From an uncultured Holdemanella sp. (GTDB lineage: Bacteria > Bacillota_I > Bacilli_A > Erysipelotrichales > Erysipelotrichaceae), in assembly GCF_934754935.1 (NCBI RefSeq), contig NZ_CAKVJB010000001.1:62001-126000 (forward strand): 64,000 nt of DNA, read 5' to 3'. The translations under genes and the position numbers were made by a program. This document shows, in pieces, positions 15,613 to 24,806 of the stretch; the first letter of the stretch is position 1; every line of letters begins with the position of its first letter. The notes below the pieces were generated by a model that was not told where the DNA came from, did not search any database, and saw only the letters and a program-made list of their open reading frames with translations.

Positions 15613-17385
15613 ATGAATCATGAAGAAATAATAGCTCGTATTGCCCAAATAGAGCGTGAGATTGCCGTTTTACCGGCTGGTGGTGTTTCTAAAAAGAATG
15701 TACATGGTAAAGTTTATTATTATCATAGAATCACTCAGAATGGTAAGCGAACAGAAAAATATGTAAAAGCCGAAGATGTTGATGAACTTAAATCGAATAT
15801 TGAGAAAAGAAAAAAATTAGAAAAGGAATTAAAAAAATTAAAACAGTGTATGCCTAAAGAAAAAAATCTTGATTTTAAGACAAAGGTGATTGTTGGGGAT
15901 AGATTAAAATCTTTAGTTTCAATTACACGAAACTATAAAAAAAGAGAATGTATTCAAATGCTTAGAGATTATATTTTCAAAGATATAGCTGATAAAGTGT
16001 TCATATTGTATGGATTAAGACGAACTGGAAAAACAACATTGATTCGTCAGATTATCTTAGAATTGTCTGAATCTGATTTTGAAAAAGCTGCATTTATTCA
16101 AGTTACATCAAGAGATTCTTTATCCGATATTGATGAAGATTTAAGATTGTTAGAAAAAAATGGATATAAATATGTGTTTTTAGATGAAGTTACATTGATG
16201 GAAGATTTCATTGAAGGAGCTGCTTTGTTTTCGGATATTTATGCCAGTAGCGGAATGAAGATTGTTCTTTCTGGTACGGATTCGCTTGGTTTTGCGTTTT
16301 CTAAAGAAGAACAATTATATGATCGATGTATTATGCTACATACTACATTTATACCATACAGAGAATTTGAGAATGTACTTGGTATATATGGGATTGATGA
16401 GTATATACGTTATGGTGGAACAATGAGTCTTGGTGGAATCAATTATAATGCGAGCACACCATTTTCAAACATTAAGGATACAGAAGAGTATATTAATACT
16501 TCGATTGCGAAGAATATCCAACATTCTTTAAAGATATATCAATATGGCGGTCATTTTCGTCAACTCTTAGATCTATATGAAAAAGGAGAGCTTACGAATG
16601 TGATTAATCGAGTAGTTGAAGATATGAATCATAGATTTACAAAAAGTGTTGTAGAAAGTACATTTAAGTCTCACGATATAGGAGTCACTGCCAATAATTT
16701 ATTGAGAGATAGAGTGGATCCAATAAATATTCGAAAACATATGGAACTAGATAAGGTGACTTCTGGCATTAAGGAAATGCTTGATATTTTAAATAAGGAA
16801 GAACAAAGTATTGATATTAGTGATGCGCATATGACTCAAATTAAAGAGTATCTAGCGATATTAGATTTGATAAAAGAAATTGATTTAGAATATTTGCCGG
16901 AAGTAAACCAAAAGAGAAAAATTGTAGTGGTTACACAACCTGGTTTAAGATATGCGCAAGCCGAGGCCATTGTTGAAAAACTTCTTTTAGATGAAAAATT
17001 CCAAGAGTTAGATGTCCAAAAAAGGACACGTATTTTAGAACGTTTACTTAATGAAATTCGTGGCAGAATGATGGAGGATATTATTCTATTGGAAACAAAA
17101 CTTGCGAAAAAAGATAAACATGTTTTTAAATTGCAATTTCCAATTGGTGAGTTTGATATGGTTGTGCAAGATCCAAAAACATTATCTTGTGAGATTTACG
17201 AAATCAAATACAGTAACCAACGAGTTCGAGAACAATATCGACATATAAATGATGAAGAAAAATGTGCAATGACTACACATCGATATGGAAGTATAACTGG
17301 ACGTTATGTGATTTATCGTGGAGAAAATACAGAAATGGAGAGTATTCAGTATTTAAATGTTGAAGATTATTTAAAGAGTTTATAG
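15613..17385 (+). CDS. AAA+ ATPase with nuclease-like C-terminal domain
   Basis: This 590-residue protein has three parts. Residues 1-90 are a coiled-coil/DUF6788-like segment (PAGGVSKKNVHGKVYYYHR). Residues about 110-330 form an AAA+ module with Walker A GLRRTGKTT, Walker B YVFLDEVTLM and a sensor-like VLSGTDSLGF. The C-terminal 150 residues resemble the DUF4143/PD-(D/E)XK region: FDMVVQD followed by CEIYEIKYS gives the D...ExK arrangement. It belongs to the broad group of prokaryotic ATPases with archaeal-ATPase-like domains whose role is unknown; defence or mobile-element origin is often suspected. It has its own promoter and stands alone. Confidence 0.8.
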   Translation: MNHEEIIARIAQIEREIAVLPAGGVSKKNVHGKVYYYHRITQNGKRTEKYVKAEDVDELKSNIEKRKKLEKELKKLKQCMPKEKNLDFKTKVIVGDRLKSLVSITRNYKKRECIQMLRDYIFKDIADKVFILYGLRRTGKTTLIRQIILELSESDFEKAAFIQVTSRDSLSDIDEDLRLLEKNGYKYVFLDEVTLMEDFIEGAALFSDIYASSGMKIVLSGTDSLGFAFSKEEQLYDRCIMLHTTFIPYREFENVLGIYGIDEYIRYGGTMSLGGINYNASTPFSNIKDTEEYINTSIAKNIQHSLKIYQYGGHFRQLLDLYEKGELTNVINRVVEDMNHRFTKSVVESTFKSHDIGVTANNLLRDRVDPINIRKHMELDKVTSGIKEMLDILNKEEQSIDISDAHMTQIKEYLAILDLIKEIDLEYLPEVNQKRKIVVVTQPGLRYAQAEAIVEKLLLDEKFQELDVQKRTRILERLLNEIRGRMMEDIILLETKLAKKDKHVFKLQFPIGEFDMVVQDPKTLSCEIYEIKYSNQRVREQYRHINDEEKCAMTTHRYGSITGRYVIYRGENTEMESIQYLNVEDYLKSL

Positions 17386-17403
17386 GGATGGACTATTGTT
17401 GAA

Positions 17404-17434
17404 CAAAAAACATGGGCAATGTACTAACCCATGT
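17404..17434 (-). terminator. Intrinsic terminator of rpoN
   Basis: On the minus strand ACATGGG and CCCATGT (17434-17428 and 17416-17410) form a 7-bp stem followed by TTTTTT. The stem overlaps the rpoN stop codon at 17424-17426. Confidence 0.75.
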
Positions 17435-18650
17435 GTATAGCTTGTTTTTTTCTTTGTTTCGAATTTGGAATGTTTAATTCTTTTCTATATTTAGATATGG
17501 TTCTTCTGGATGCGTAGAGTTCCATATTCTCTAATTCCTCTACGATTTCTTCATCTTGTAGAGGATTTTCTTTATCTTCCACTTCAATCAATAATTGAAT
17601 GGCTTTTTGAATTGAGTCTTTACTACTTCCTTTGTGTGTCTTTGAAATGAATAGATCTTTGATTGGATACATATGATCATTAAATTCATAATATTTATCA
17701 CTCAAAGTTCTAGAAACGGTTGAAATCGAGTAGCCAGATTCTTGCGCGATTTCTTTAAGTGTACATTCTTTTAAATCATCTTGAAATAGAAAATAATTCT
17801 TTTGATGCGTAATCAGTATATTTGCGAGTAGAAGGATCGTTTTATTTCGGCGGTTGATACTATCAATATAAAACTTAGCTTCATTTAAATATTTTTTAGC
17901 TTCTTTTGACAATTTTACTTCTTCACAATGAAGGGATAGATTGCCCATTTCTTTAGGGATGATTTTTAATTGATCCTCTACAATTTCAATTGTGAATTCA
18001 GGTAAAGCTAAATTTGTCGTACTTTCTGTGTCATATTCACTGCATGGAAAGGGATTGCACTCTTGCATGTGAGCTAATTCATCGAATACAGATTCATAAG
18101 GTATATCTAAGGATTCAGAAATCGTATAGAAATCTTTTTCTTCAAGTTCCTTTGAATAATCTTTTAGAATCGTATAGGCGATTGTATAGCCTTTTTCTTT
18201 TAATTGAATCATTAATGCGTCCACACTGCTCTTGGCAGCCACACCAATGGGTTCAAAGGTTTGAATGAAGTGTAATGTATCTGTAAACTCTTCTTTAGTA
18301 CATTTTAAATCTTCTAGAACAACACTTAAGTCATAGTTAAAGAAGCCATGACTATCCAAGGATTCAATAATATAATTCGCAATGGTTTCATGATACTTTT
18401 CTTTTGTTGTGTGTAGCTGTAGATATAACTCATCCTTTAGACTTGGCTTATTTGAAATACCGGCTTCTAAATATTGTTGGATATCTTGACTGGGTGTGTA
18501 TTCTAAGAAAGGATTATTTTGACTAACTTCATGAAGTAAATCAGAAAGGCTTTGTCTATCTTTACTTAATATTTCAAGATGTGACTTTAGTCCAGTTGTC
18601 ATATGTAATGTTTGTTTGTATGTTTGCGTATAGATTAAGTCTTGTTTCAT
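17424..18650 (-). CDS. rpoN: RNA polymerase sigma-54 factor
   Basis: This 408-residue sigma factor recognises -24/-12 promoters and needs an ATP-hydrolysing activator to open them. The N-terminal region I is short and begins MKQDLIYTQTYKQTL. The core-binding domain follows, and the C-terminus carries the helix-turn-helix (LKEIAQESGYSISTVSRTLS) and the RpoN box variant ASRRTISKYRKELNIP, which reads the -24 element. It is slightly shorter than most RpoN proteins. It lies divergent from a LevR-type activator, and two matching promoters occur downstream of that activator, so the complete circuit is in this window. Confidence 0.95.
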   Translation of the reverse strand: MKQDLIYTQTYKQTLHMTTGLKSHLEILSKDRQSLSDLLHEVSQNNPFLEYTPSQDIQQYLEAGISNKPSLKDELYLQLHTTKEKYHETIANYIIESLDSHGFFNYDLSVVLEDLKCTKEEFTDTLHFIQTFEPIGVAAKSSVDALMIQLKEKGYTIAYTILKDYSKELEEKDFYTISESLDIPYESVFDELAHMQECNPFPCSEYDTESTTNLALPEFTIEIVEDQLKIIPKEMGNLSLHCEEVKLSKEAKKYLNEAKFYIDSINRRNKTILLLANILITHQKNYFLFQDDLKECTLKEIAQESGYSISTVSRTLSDKYYEFNDHMYPIKDLFISKTHKGSSKDSIQKAIQLLIEVEDKENPLQDEEIVEELENMELYASRRTISKYRKELNIPNSKQRKKQAIHMG

Positions 18651-18804
18651 GTATATATGTTAACATATAAGTGTTATAATAAATAATAAATTGAGAATTA
18701 AACAAAGGAACTATATATATTATTCCAATAATAGCGAGCAGATAATTAAAATGAAAGGAGAAAAAGAAGTATTTTGATAATAAATATTTCATAACGGGAT
18801 AAAC

Positions 18805-19092
18805 ATGATAGATAAAGTATTGGTGTACATTTTAGCATGCTGCAATAATAATGAATTTGATCAGACAACGGTTACAAACTTGAGTGAAAATCTAAAGGTT
18901 AGTCGTTCACAGGTGTCTGTTGTATTAAATAAATTGGTGAAGGAAAATAAGCTTGTTCGTATCGAATCTAAGCCTTTTTGTTTTATTTCAGTTGAATATT
19001 TGAAAAAAAAGGAATTTCTTTTAAAGCGTATGTTTATGAAAGTCTTGATGAATTATTGTCAAATCAAGAAAAAAAAGATTTTGAAAAGTTAG
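18805..19092 (+). CDS. N-terminal winged-helix part of LevR-type activator (frame 1 of a split gene)
   Basis: These 95 codons encode the N-terminal DNA-binding domain expected at the start of LevR-family activators: VTNLSENLKVSRSQVSVVLNKL is the helix-turn-helix and VRIESKPFCFISVEYLKKK the wing and linker. After the codons KKK at 19003-19011 the frame reads a meaningless tail (EFLLKRMFMKV...) to a stop at 19092. The natural continuation (GISFKAYVYESLDELL) is in the -1 frame. The junction is A AAA AAG at 19005-19011, a classic -1 slippery heptamer. The domain is therefore probably joined to the 815-codon body by frameshifting, unless the frame break is a mutation or sequencing error. The ribosome binding site before ATG 18805 is weak. 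Confidence 0.75.
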   Translation: MIDKVLVYILACCNNNEFDQTTVTNLSENLKVSRSQVSVVLNKLVKENKLVRIESKPFCFISVEYLKKKEFLLKRMFMKVLMNYCQIKKKKILKS

Positions 19093-21503
19093 TAGGTGTC
19101 AATCACTCTTTATTACAAACAGTTAAGCAATGTAAGGCTACGATTTCATATCCGCCAAGTGGATTGCCAATGTTGCTTTATGGTCCAACAGGAACAGGTA
19201 AGTCTTTGATTGCAAAGCTAACGTATGAGTGGGCTAGAAATCATGCGATTATTGCCAAAGATGGACAGTTTGTGCAGGTCAATTGTAGTGAATATGCCAA
19301 CAACCCTGAATTATTAACAGCCAATTTATTTGGCCATGTCAAAGGGGCTTTTACGGGAGCCGAAAAAGATAATGAGGGTTTGATTGCGTTAGCTGATAAT
19401 GGCGTCTTATTTTTGGATGAGGTGCATGAATTAAAGGCGGAATGCCAGGAAAAGTTATTCTTGTTTATGGATCAAGGTATTTATCATCGTGTAGGGGATA
19501 ATGAAAAGTGGTATAAATCTAATGTTCGTATTGTGTTTGCGACAACGGAAGATCCTGGTAAAGTATTATTGAAAACATTGATGCGTCGTATCCCGATGAC
19601 GATTATGATTCCAAGTCTTGAAGAAAGAGGTACACAGGAACGTATCGAGTTGCTTTATTATCTTTTCCATCAGGAAGAGGAAAGGCTAAATTGTCAGATT
19701 AAAATGAGCAATAAAGTATATAATGTTTTATTACAAAGTAAAATGCCCGGTAATATTGGTCAATTAAAAAGTAGTGTACAATCTTGCTGCATCAATTCCT
19801 TATTTGATAAGGTGGATGATGAGCTTGTGATTCATTTAAATCATTTGCCACAAGAACTGTTACAACAAGTATATAAAAGTAAAAAAGCAGTTTTGGATGA
19901 TGATGAATATATTTTTATAGATGACTTACAGGGTTATTATAATGGGACTAAAGAGATTATTCAGCTGAATGAAAATCTACTAGAATCCTATAGAAAATAC
20001 AGAGATGAACATATGACATTGTCTAGTTTTATGAAAGCTGAAAAGAATTATGTTCAGAAGTATTTTGATAGCTTGATTTTTAGAAAGAAAGAATCGAGTC
20101 AGATTGATTATTATAATCGTGGTATTCAACATATTTTTGATTTGATTGAGTCAAGATATGGGTTGAAAATTACAAATAATGAAACATTAGCTATCGCATC
20201 TTATTTGGATGAGATCCATCATGAGTATCATGATTTAAGAAGCTGGTTTTTAAAACACGAAGAAGAATGTGAAGATTTATATCAATTGTTGCAGGAAGAG
20301 TTTTTTAGAGCGACAAAGGTATCTTTAGAAATCTGTACATATTTAAAGTCATATTTAGAAATGGATATATATTCTATAATTGTATGTGTTTTTATTTTCT
20401 ATGTTTACAATGATAAAAAAGATTCAAGATTAACGCAAAAAGCAGCTGTTATTCTAGCTCATGGCTTTTCTACTGCTTCAAGTATTGCAGATGCAGCCAA
20501 TCGTTTTTTAGGACAGTATATATTTGATGCGTTAGATATGCCTTTATATGTAGATACAAATGCAATGATTGAGAAGTTGAATCTCTATTTGGATCGTATT
20601 GGCAAGGTAAAAGAATTATATTTATTAGTAGATATGGGAAGCCTAGAGGATATTTATAAGGGACTGAATATTGAAAATGCGAATATAGGGATTCTTAACA
20701 ATGTGAGTACGCCGATTGCTCTAGAGATTGGCAATGGAATTCGTAATCATGTGGAGATGGAAGATTTATTAAAAAATACAATTGATGCATTCAATATTAG
20801 TTTTACGTACCATCTTGAAAAGAATAAATTAAAACAGCCGGTAATTTTATGTTCTTGTGCTAGTGGTTTAGGAACTGCCCAAAAATTAAAATTGATGTTA
20901 GAACAATCATTTCCAGATGGAATCAATTTGGATGTGAAGACATTGAATTATTCGGAATTGATTGAATTAGGTAAAAAGAACAATGTGTTTGAAGAATATG
21001 ATGTTTTGTGTGTAGTTGGAACGTTAGATCCAAATATGGAGGATATTCCATTTGTGGGTATTGAAGATTTGATTATTGAAGATACATTTGGTGACTTTAA
21101 TCAATATTTTAAAGACTATATGGATGAAGAACAATTAAATCAATTTGATAAGAATATATTACATAATTTTTCTTTGTCAAATCTTATGAACACGCTTATT
21201 ATATTGAATCCAACAAAATTATTAGAGCAAGTTGCCAATGCACTGGATGTTCTACAAAAGTATTTGGGTATTCGATTTAGTAATCGTACTAGTTTTGGAT
21301 TGTATGTGCATATTTGTTGTTTGATTGAAAGATTAGTTGTTTCTCGTATGGGTGAATATAAACCAAGCCTGGATTTTTTAAGAGAACATAAAGATTTTGT
21401 AGAATATGTTAAAAAGGCATTCAAACCAGTTGAAGATTTCTATGGGGTTGAAATTCCTACAGAGGAAATAATTTATATTTTTAATTATGTAGAGAATAAT
21501 TAG
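19056..21503 (+). CDS. LevR/GfrR-type sigma-54 activator: AAA+, PRD, EIIA- and EIIB-like domains (body of split gene)
   Basis: This frame is open from 18996 and encodes the body of a PTS-controlled sigma-54 activator. Numbering from TTG 19056: AAA+ domain with Walker A GPTGTGKS (43-50), GAFTGA loop that touches sigma-54 (97-102) and Walker B VLFLDEVHEL (117-126); a PRD at about 340-450; an EIIA(Man)-like domain with LAHGFSTASS (His about 469); an EIIB-like domain with CSCASGLGTA (about 599); and a second PRD to the end. Phosphorylation by HPr and by its cognate EIIB would set its activity. TTG 19056 has no ribosome binding site, so the product is probably made by -1 frameshifting from the upstream winged-helix frame. 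Targets are probably the two -24/-12 promoters downstream. Confidence 0.9.
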   Translation: MSNQEKKDFEKLVGVNHSLLQTVKQCKATISYPPSGLPMLLYGPTGTGKSLIAKLTYEWARNHAIIAKDGQFVQVNCSEYANNPELLTANLFGHVKGAFTGAEKDNEGLIALADNGVLFLDEVHELKAECQEKLFLFMDQGIYHRVGDNEKWYKSNVRIVFATTEDPGKVLLKTLMRRIPMTIMIPSLEERGTQERIELLYYLFHQEEERLNCQIKMSNKVYNVLLQSKMPGNIGQLKSSVQSCCINSLFDKVDDELVIHLNHLPQELLQQVYKSKKAVLDDDEYIFIDDLQGYYNGTKEIIQLNENLLESYRKYRDEHMTLSSFMKAEKNYVQKYFDSLIFRKKESSQIDYYNRGIQHIFDLIESRYGLKITNNETLAIASYLDEIHHEYHDLRSWFLKHEEECEDLYQLLQEEFFRATKVSLEICTYLKSYLEMDIYSIIVCVFIFYVYNDKKDSRLTQKAAVILAHGFSTASSIADAANRFLGQYIFDALDMPLYVDTNAMIEKLNLYLDRIGKVKELYLLVDMGSLEDIYKGLNIENANIGILNNVSTPIALEIGNGIRNHVEMEDLLKNTIDAFNISFTYHLEKNKLKQPVILCSCASGLGTAQKLKLMLEQSFPDGINLDVKTLNYSELIELGKKNNVFEEYDVLCVVGTLDPNMEDIPFVGIEDLIIEDTFGDFNQYFKDYMDEEQLNQFDKNILHNFSLSNLMNTLIILNPTKLLEQVANALDVLQKYLGIRFSNRTSFGLYVHICCLIERLVVSRMGEYKPSLDFLREHKDFVEYVKKAFKPVEDFYGVEIPTEEIIYIFNYVENN

Positions 21504-21531
21504 GTGGATTTTTAAATAATCCATCTTTTTT
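21502..21531 (+). terminator. Intrinsic terminator of the activator gene
   Basis: GGTGGATT (21503-21510) pairs with AATCCATC (21518-21525) with one G-U pair, followed by TTTTTT. It separates the activator transcript from the sigma-54 promoter 15 bases further on. Confidence 0.8.
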
Positions 21532-21545
21532 ACGGATGATTTCTA

Positions 21546-21561
21546 TGGCACAAAATTTGCT
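21546..21561 (+). promoter_or_regulatory. Sigma-54 (-24/-12) promoter, operon A
   Basis: TGGCAC-AAAAT-TTGCT matches the sigma-54 consensus, with GG (21547-21548) and GC (21559-21560) exactly 10 bases apart. It drives the SIS/UPF0047 operon starting at 21679. A long leader of about 105 bases follows, containing AAGGT and ACCTT as a possible small hairpin. A near copy occurs at 25296. Confidence 0.93.
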
Positions 21562-21678
21562 GGTATATAAATGAATAAAGGTAATTGATGGAGAGGAGGA
21601 TAATATACCCATTTGACATGAAAAGGTAATGGAAACCTTGTGAATTAGAAATTATTTACGAAAGAAGAGGAGAAAAAA

Positions 21679-22806
21679 ATGACAAATGCTTTAATGCAAC
21701 AAGTAGATAGTTTAAAAGAATTAGCGCATACACAATTTAATACAGCGTTTTCTAATGCGCAGCAAGTTATGACGTTTACTGAAATATCAAATATTAGAAG
21801 AATTTATATTGCTGGATTAGGAGATTCATATGCCTGTGCATTAGGATTGGTAAAACTATTTAAAAAATATAGTGATACATACGGAGTGGATGTTGTAACA
21901 CCAATGCACTTTACGCGTTTTGCAAAGAATAATAATTTTGATAAGGGAGAACCCAACAGTACATTGATGATTACAATCAGTAATGGTGGAGAATCGTCAA
22001 GAATTGTTGAAACAGTTACAAAAGCAAAAGAAATGAAATTGCTGACTATGGCAATCACTAATAATCCAAATTCAAGAAGTGCAAAATTATCTGATAAAGT
22101 GTTGTTAATGGAATTAGAAAAAGTTCCATATGCAACAGTTGGTTTAAGAAGTTATTTAACAATGTTGTATAACTTATTCTCATTTATTTTGCATTTTGGT
22201 AGAGTTAGAGGAACAATATCTTCTTATCATGAAGAAGAATTAAAAAATGCAGTTATGCAGCTTTTTGATGAATATGTTGAAAAATATGATGAATTTAAAT
22301 CTATTACAAAGAAAATTGCTGATGAAATAGAAGATGATGAAATTATTGATTTTATTGGGGATGATACAAGTTATGCTTCAGCTTATTTTGCATCTGCAAA
22401 ATTTGTTGAATGTTTAGGGTCTTTAATTAGTATTGACGATTCAGAAAACTGGTGTCATATCAATGCTTACTTAAAAAGTGATCGAGCTATTCCAACGTTT
22501 ATTTTCGCAAATAAATATAGTACTAGTTATTCTAGAGAAGTTGATACAGCTATGCAAGCTATCATGATGAATCGTAGGGTTATTGTTGTGGGAGATGTTA
22601 ATAAAGAAGATTTTAGTGAAAAAGTAACAATCATTGCTTTACCAGAATGTGAAAAATATAGTTGGATCCACAATTTCTATGAGTATATTCCGTTGAGTAT
22701 GGTAGTAGCTTATTTACAGGAAAAGAAAAACACTAAAGATTTCTGTACGGAAAAACATTTGAAAAATGCGACTACTAAGAGTAGTAAAATTGAAATTGTT
22801 CTTTGA
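21679..22806 (+). CDS. SIS-domain sugar isomerase/deglycase-like protein (operon A, first)
   Basis: This 375-residue protein has two SIS (sugar isomerase) domains that bind phosphosugars. RRIYIAGLGDSYACALG (residues about 39-55) is the first phosphosugar loop, and TLMITISNGGESSRI (about 95-109) carries the Ser-rich loop; the second half repeats the fold more loosely (FIGDDTSYASAYFASAK). There is no glutaminase domain, so it is not GlmS but resembles the lone isomerase modules AgaS, FrlB and GfrE/F. It is first in the sigma-54 operon. The substrate is unknown; a 6-phosphorylated amino sugar or Amadori product is plausible. Confidence 0.82.
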   Translation: MTNALMQQVDSLKELAHTQFNTAFSNAQQVMTFTEISNIRRIYIAGLGDSYACALGLVKLFKKYSDTYGVDVVTPMHFTRFAKNNNFDKGEPNSTLMITISNGGESSRIVETVTKAKEMKLLTMAITNNPNSRSAKLSDKVLLMELEKVPYATVGLRSYLTMLYNLFSFILHFGRVRGTISSYHEEELKNAVMQLFDEYVEKYDEFKSITKKIADEIEDDEIIDFIGDDTSYASAYFASAKFVECLGSLISIDDSENWCHINAYLKSDRAIPTFIFANKYSTSYSREVDTAMQAIMMNRRVIVVGDVNKEDFSEKVTIIALPECEKYSWIHNFYEYIPLSMVVAYLQEKKNTKDFCTEKHLKNATTKSSKIEIVL

Positions 22807-22823
22807 GTATAGGAGATGCTTAT

Positions 22824-23630
22824 ATGTTGATAGAAACAGAAATTTTTCTTGAATCTAAAAAGGGTTTAAAATTAACAGAAGAAGTAGAAAAGGTATTGCA
22901 AAAGGAAAAAATCACAAATGGTTTAATGTGGGTAAGAGTTAATTCTCCAACCGCAATACTTACACTAACAAATACATTTGATGATAGAACTTATGACGAT
23001 ATTGTAGATGTTATGGATAAAAATTGTCCTACTTTAGTACAATACGAAACAAAGATTTCTCCATTTGATTCTTCAGGTAGAATTAAATCTTCTATGGTTG
23101 GAAATCATTTAACATTATGGATTGAAAATGGAAAATGTATGTTGGGTTCTTCACAAGCAATTGTAGCTATTGAATTTGATGGTCCTAAAAAAGTGAAATT
23201 AGAAATAGAAATAGTTGTATCAAATCATTTTGAAAAAGATGTGATTAAAGTAGATACCCAACAGCACGGTTTGCATGATGTTACAGATGAAATTAAACAT
23301 GCCATTGAACAAAATAAGGTAGACTCTGGTTTTGCGTATTTGTTCGTACCGCATTCTACATCAGGTATATGGTTGGCAGAAGATTCAGAAGGATTCATTG
23401 ATTTAACAAAGTCTTTACTAGATAGAATGGTTCCAGAAATCGCAAACTTTAAGCATCGAGAAACTCCTTCAGATGCTGCCGGTCATATTAAGACATCATT
23501 AGCAGGTACATATCTTTTGTTTAAGATTGATGAAGGAAAATGTTTGATTGGAGAAAATAAGCGAATTTATTTCATGGAATTTGATGGTCCGAGGCCAAGA
23601 AAAATTCAAATGGTTATATTAACTAAATAA
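22824..23630 (+). CDS. Double UPF0047 (YjbQ-family) protein, first domain degenerate
   Basis: This 268-residue protein is two UPF0047 domains in tandem. The C-terminal one (about 145-268) is intact: GLHDVTDEI, VPHSTSG (His 177), FKHRETPSDAAGHIK (His 211 and 221), LIGENKRIYFMEFDGPRPR. The N-terminal copy keeps the fold signature (KGLKLTEEV, IKSSMVG, IVAIEFDGPKK), but all three conserved His positions are replaced (NSPT, QYETK, SSGRIK). Single-domain relatives have been linked to thiamine phosphate synthase side activity; the true role is unclear. ATG at 22824 has AGGAGA seven bases upstream. It is placed between two SIS genes in the sigma-54 operon. Confidence 0.82.
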   Translation: MLIETEIFLESKKGLKLTEEVEKVLQKEKITNGLMWVRVNSPTAILTLTNTFDDRTYDDIVDVMDKNCPTLVQYETKISPFDSSGRIKSSMVGNHLTLWIENGKCMLGSSQAIVAIEFDGPKKVKLEIEIVVSNHFEKDVIKVDTQQHGLHDVTDEIKHAIEQNKVDSGFAYLFVPHSTSGIWLAEDSEGFIDLTKSLLDRMVPEIANFKHRETPSDAAGHIKTSLAGTYLLFKIDEGKCLIGENKRIYFMEFDGPRPRKIQMVILTK

Positions 23631-23648
23631 AAAAAGGTAGGAAAAAAT

Positions 23649-24806
23649 ATGAATGAAAATAAATGTTTTTTAAAGGATCAAATAGATAGTTTATTTGATT
23701 TGTTGCCAATTCAGTTAGAAAATTCAAAGAAAACAATAGAAGAAAATGTTCATAAAGAAGATTTTATGCATTTTAGACATGTGTATATTGTAGCGAGTGG
23801 AGATTCTTATATGGCTGCATTGGCAGGTCAACGTGCATTTGAAAAATATGCAAACAAATATGCGGTTCATTATCATGCTGTAAAGGCCATGGAAATTTCG
23901 CGTTTTAATGAATTTACAGATAAAGATTTAAATAAACAAACATTAGTGATCGTTATTAGTAAATCAGGAATTGGTAGTCGAGTGATTGAAGTGTTAGAGC
24001 GTGTGAATGCTTTAAATATGACGAGTATGGTAATCACAGATTCTATCGATTCAAAGGCAATTGAATTAGCTAAATATAGTTTATATACAGATACACCAAA
24101 ATTTACAAATGATAGACCAGCACTTAGAAGTTATTTTGCAGCAATGGTGACTTTATATTTACTTGCATCAAGATTTAGCGAGATGTATGGAAATACTATG
24201 AATATGGAAACTATGTCTAAAAATATCTATGACTATATGATGCTATATAAGGATAAAATAGCTGTTTATGATGAGCAAATGATGGGATTAGCTGAAATGT
24301 ATAAACATGCAAATTCAATTACTTTTGTTGGAGATAGTGATGAACAGTCAAGTTGTAATTTTGCAGTTAGTAAAGTGATTGAAGTAACTGGAATCCATTC
24401 AAAGTGTGATGATTCAGAAGAATATGGACATATTAATTATTTTAATCATTATGTATCTACAAACCCAGTGTTTTTTATTGCAAATAGCTTGAATTCAAAT
24501 ATGTCAAGAGTGCTTGAAACAATTAAGCAATCCATTGCGGTAGGAAGACCAACATATTTAATGATTAATGAAAACTCAGAAATTGAAGATATTGAAGGGT
24601 TAAACAAAATCATGTTGCCATCTGTAGAAGATGATGTTCTACAACCTTTAGGTTCTTATATTCCTGCAACGATTTTAGCAAATCATATTTCAGATTTGTT
24701 AGATGAACCATTATTTAGAGGAAATATTTATCCAGATGGATTTAATACGATTAGAAATAGTAAAATAGTTGTATACGGAGAAGATGGAAATGAAATTATT
24801 AGTTGA
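23649..24806 (+). CDS. SIS-domain sugar isomerase/deglycase-like protein (operon A, second)
   Basis: This 385-residue paralogue of the first SIS protein has RHVYIVASGDSYMAALAG (about residues 45-62) and QTLVIVISKSGIGSRVIEV (about 98-116) as the sugar-phosphate loops of domain 1. SITFVGDSDEQSSCNF (about 221) begins domain 2. No glutaminase part is present. It probably acts on the same phosphorylated substrate class as the first SIS protein, or the pair handles two related substrates as GfrE and GfrF do in Salmonella. Its 3' end overlaps the next gene by 17 bases. Confidence 0.82.
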   Translation: MNENKCFLKDQIDSLFDLLPIQLENSKKTIEENVHKEDFMHFRHVYIVASGDSYMAALAGQRAFEKYANKYAVHYHAVKAMEISRFNEFTDKDLNKQTLVIVISKSGIGSRVIEVLERVNALNMTSMVITDSIDSKAIELAKYSLYTDTPKFTNDRPALRSYFAAMVTLYLLASRFSEMYGNTMNMETMSKNIYDYMMLYKDKIAVYDEQMMGLAEMYKHANSITFVGDSDEQSSCNFAVSKVIEVTGIHSKCDDSEEYGHINYFNHYVSTNPVFFIANSLNSNMSRVLETIKQSIAVGRPTYLMINENSEIEDIEGLNKIMLPSVEDDVLQPLGSYIPATILANHISDLLDEPLFRGNIYPDGFNTIRNSKIVVYGEDGNEIIS

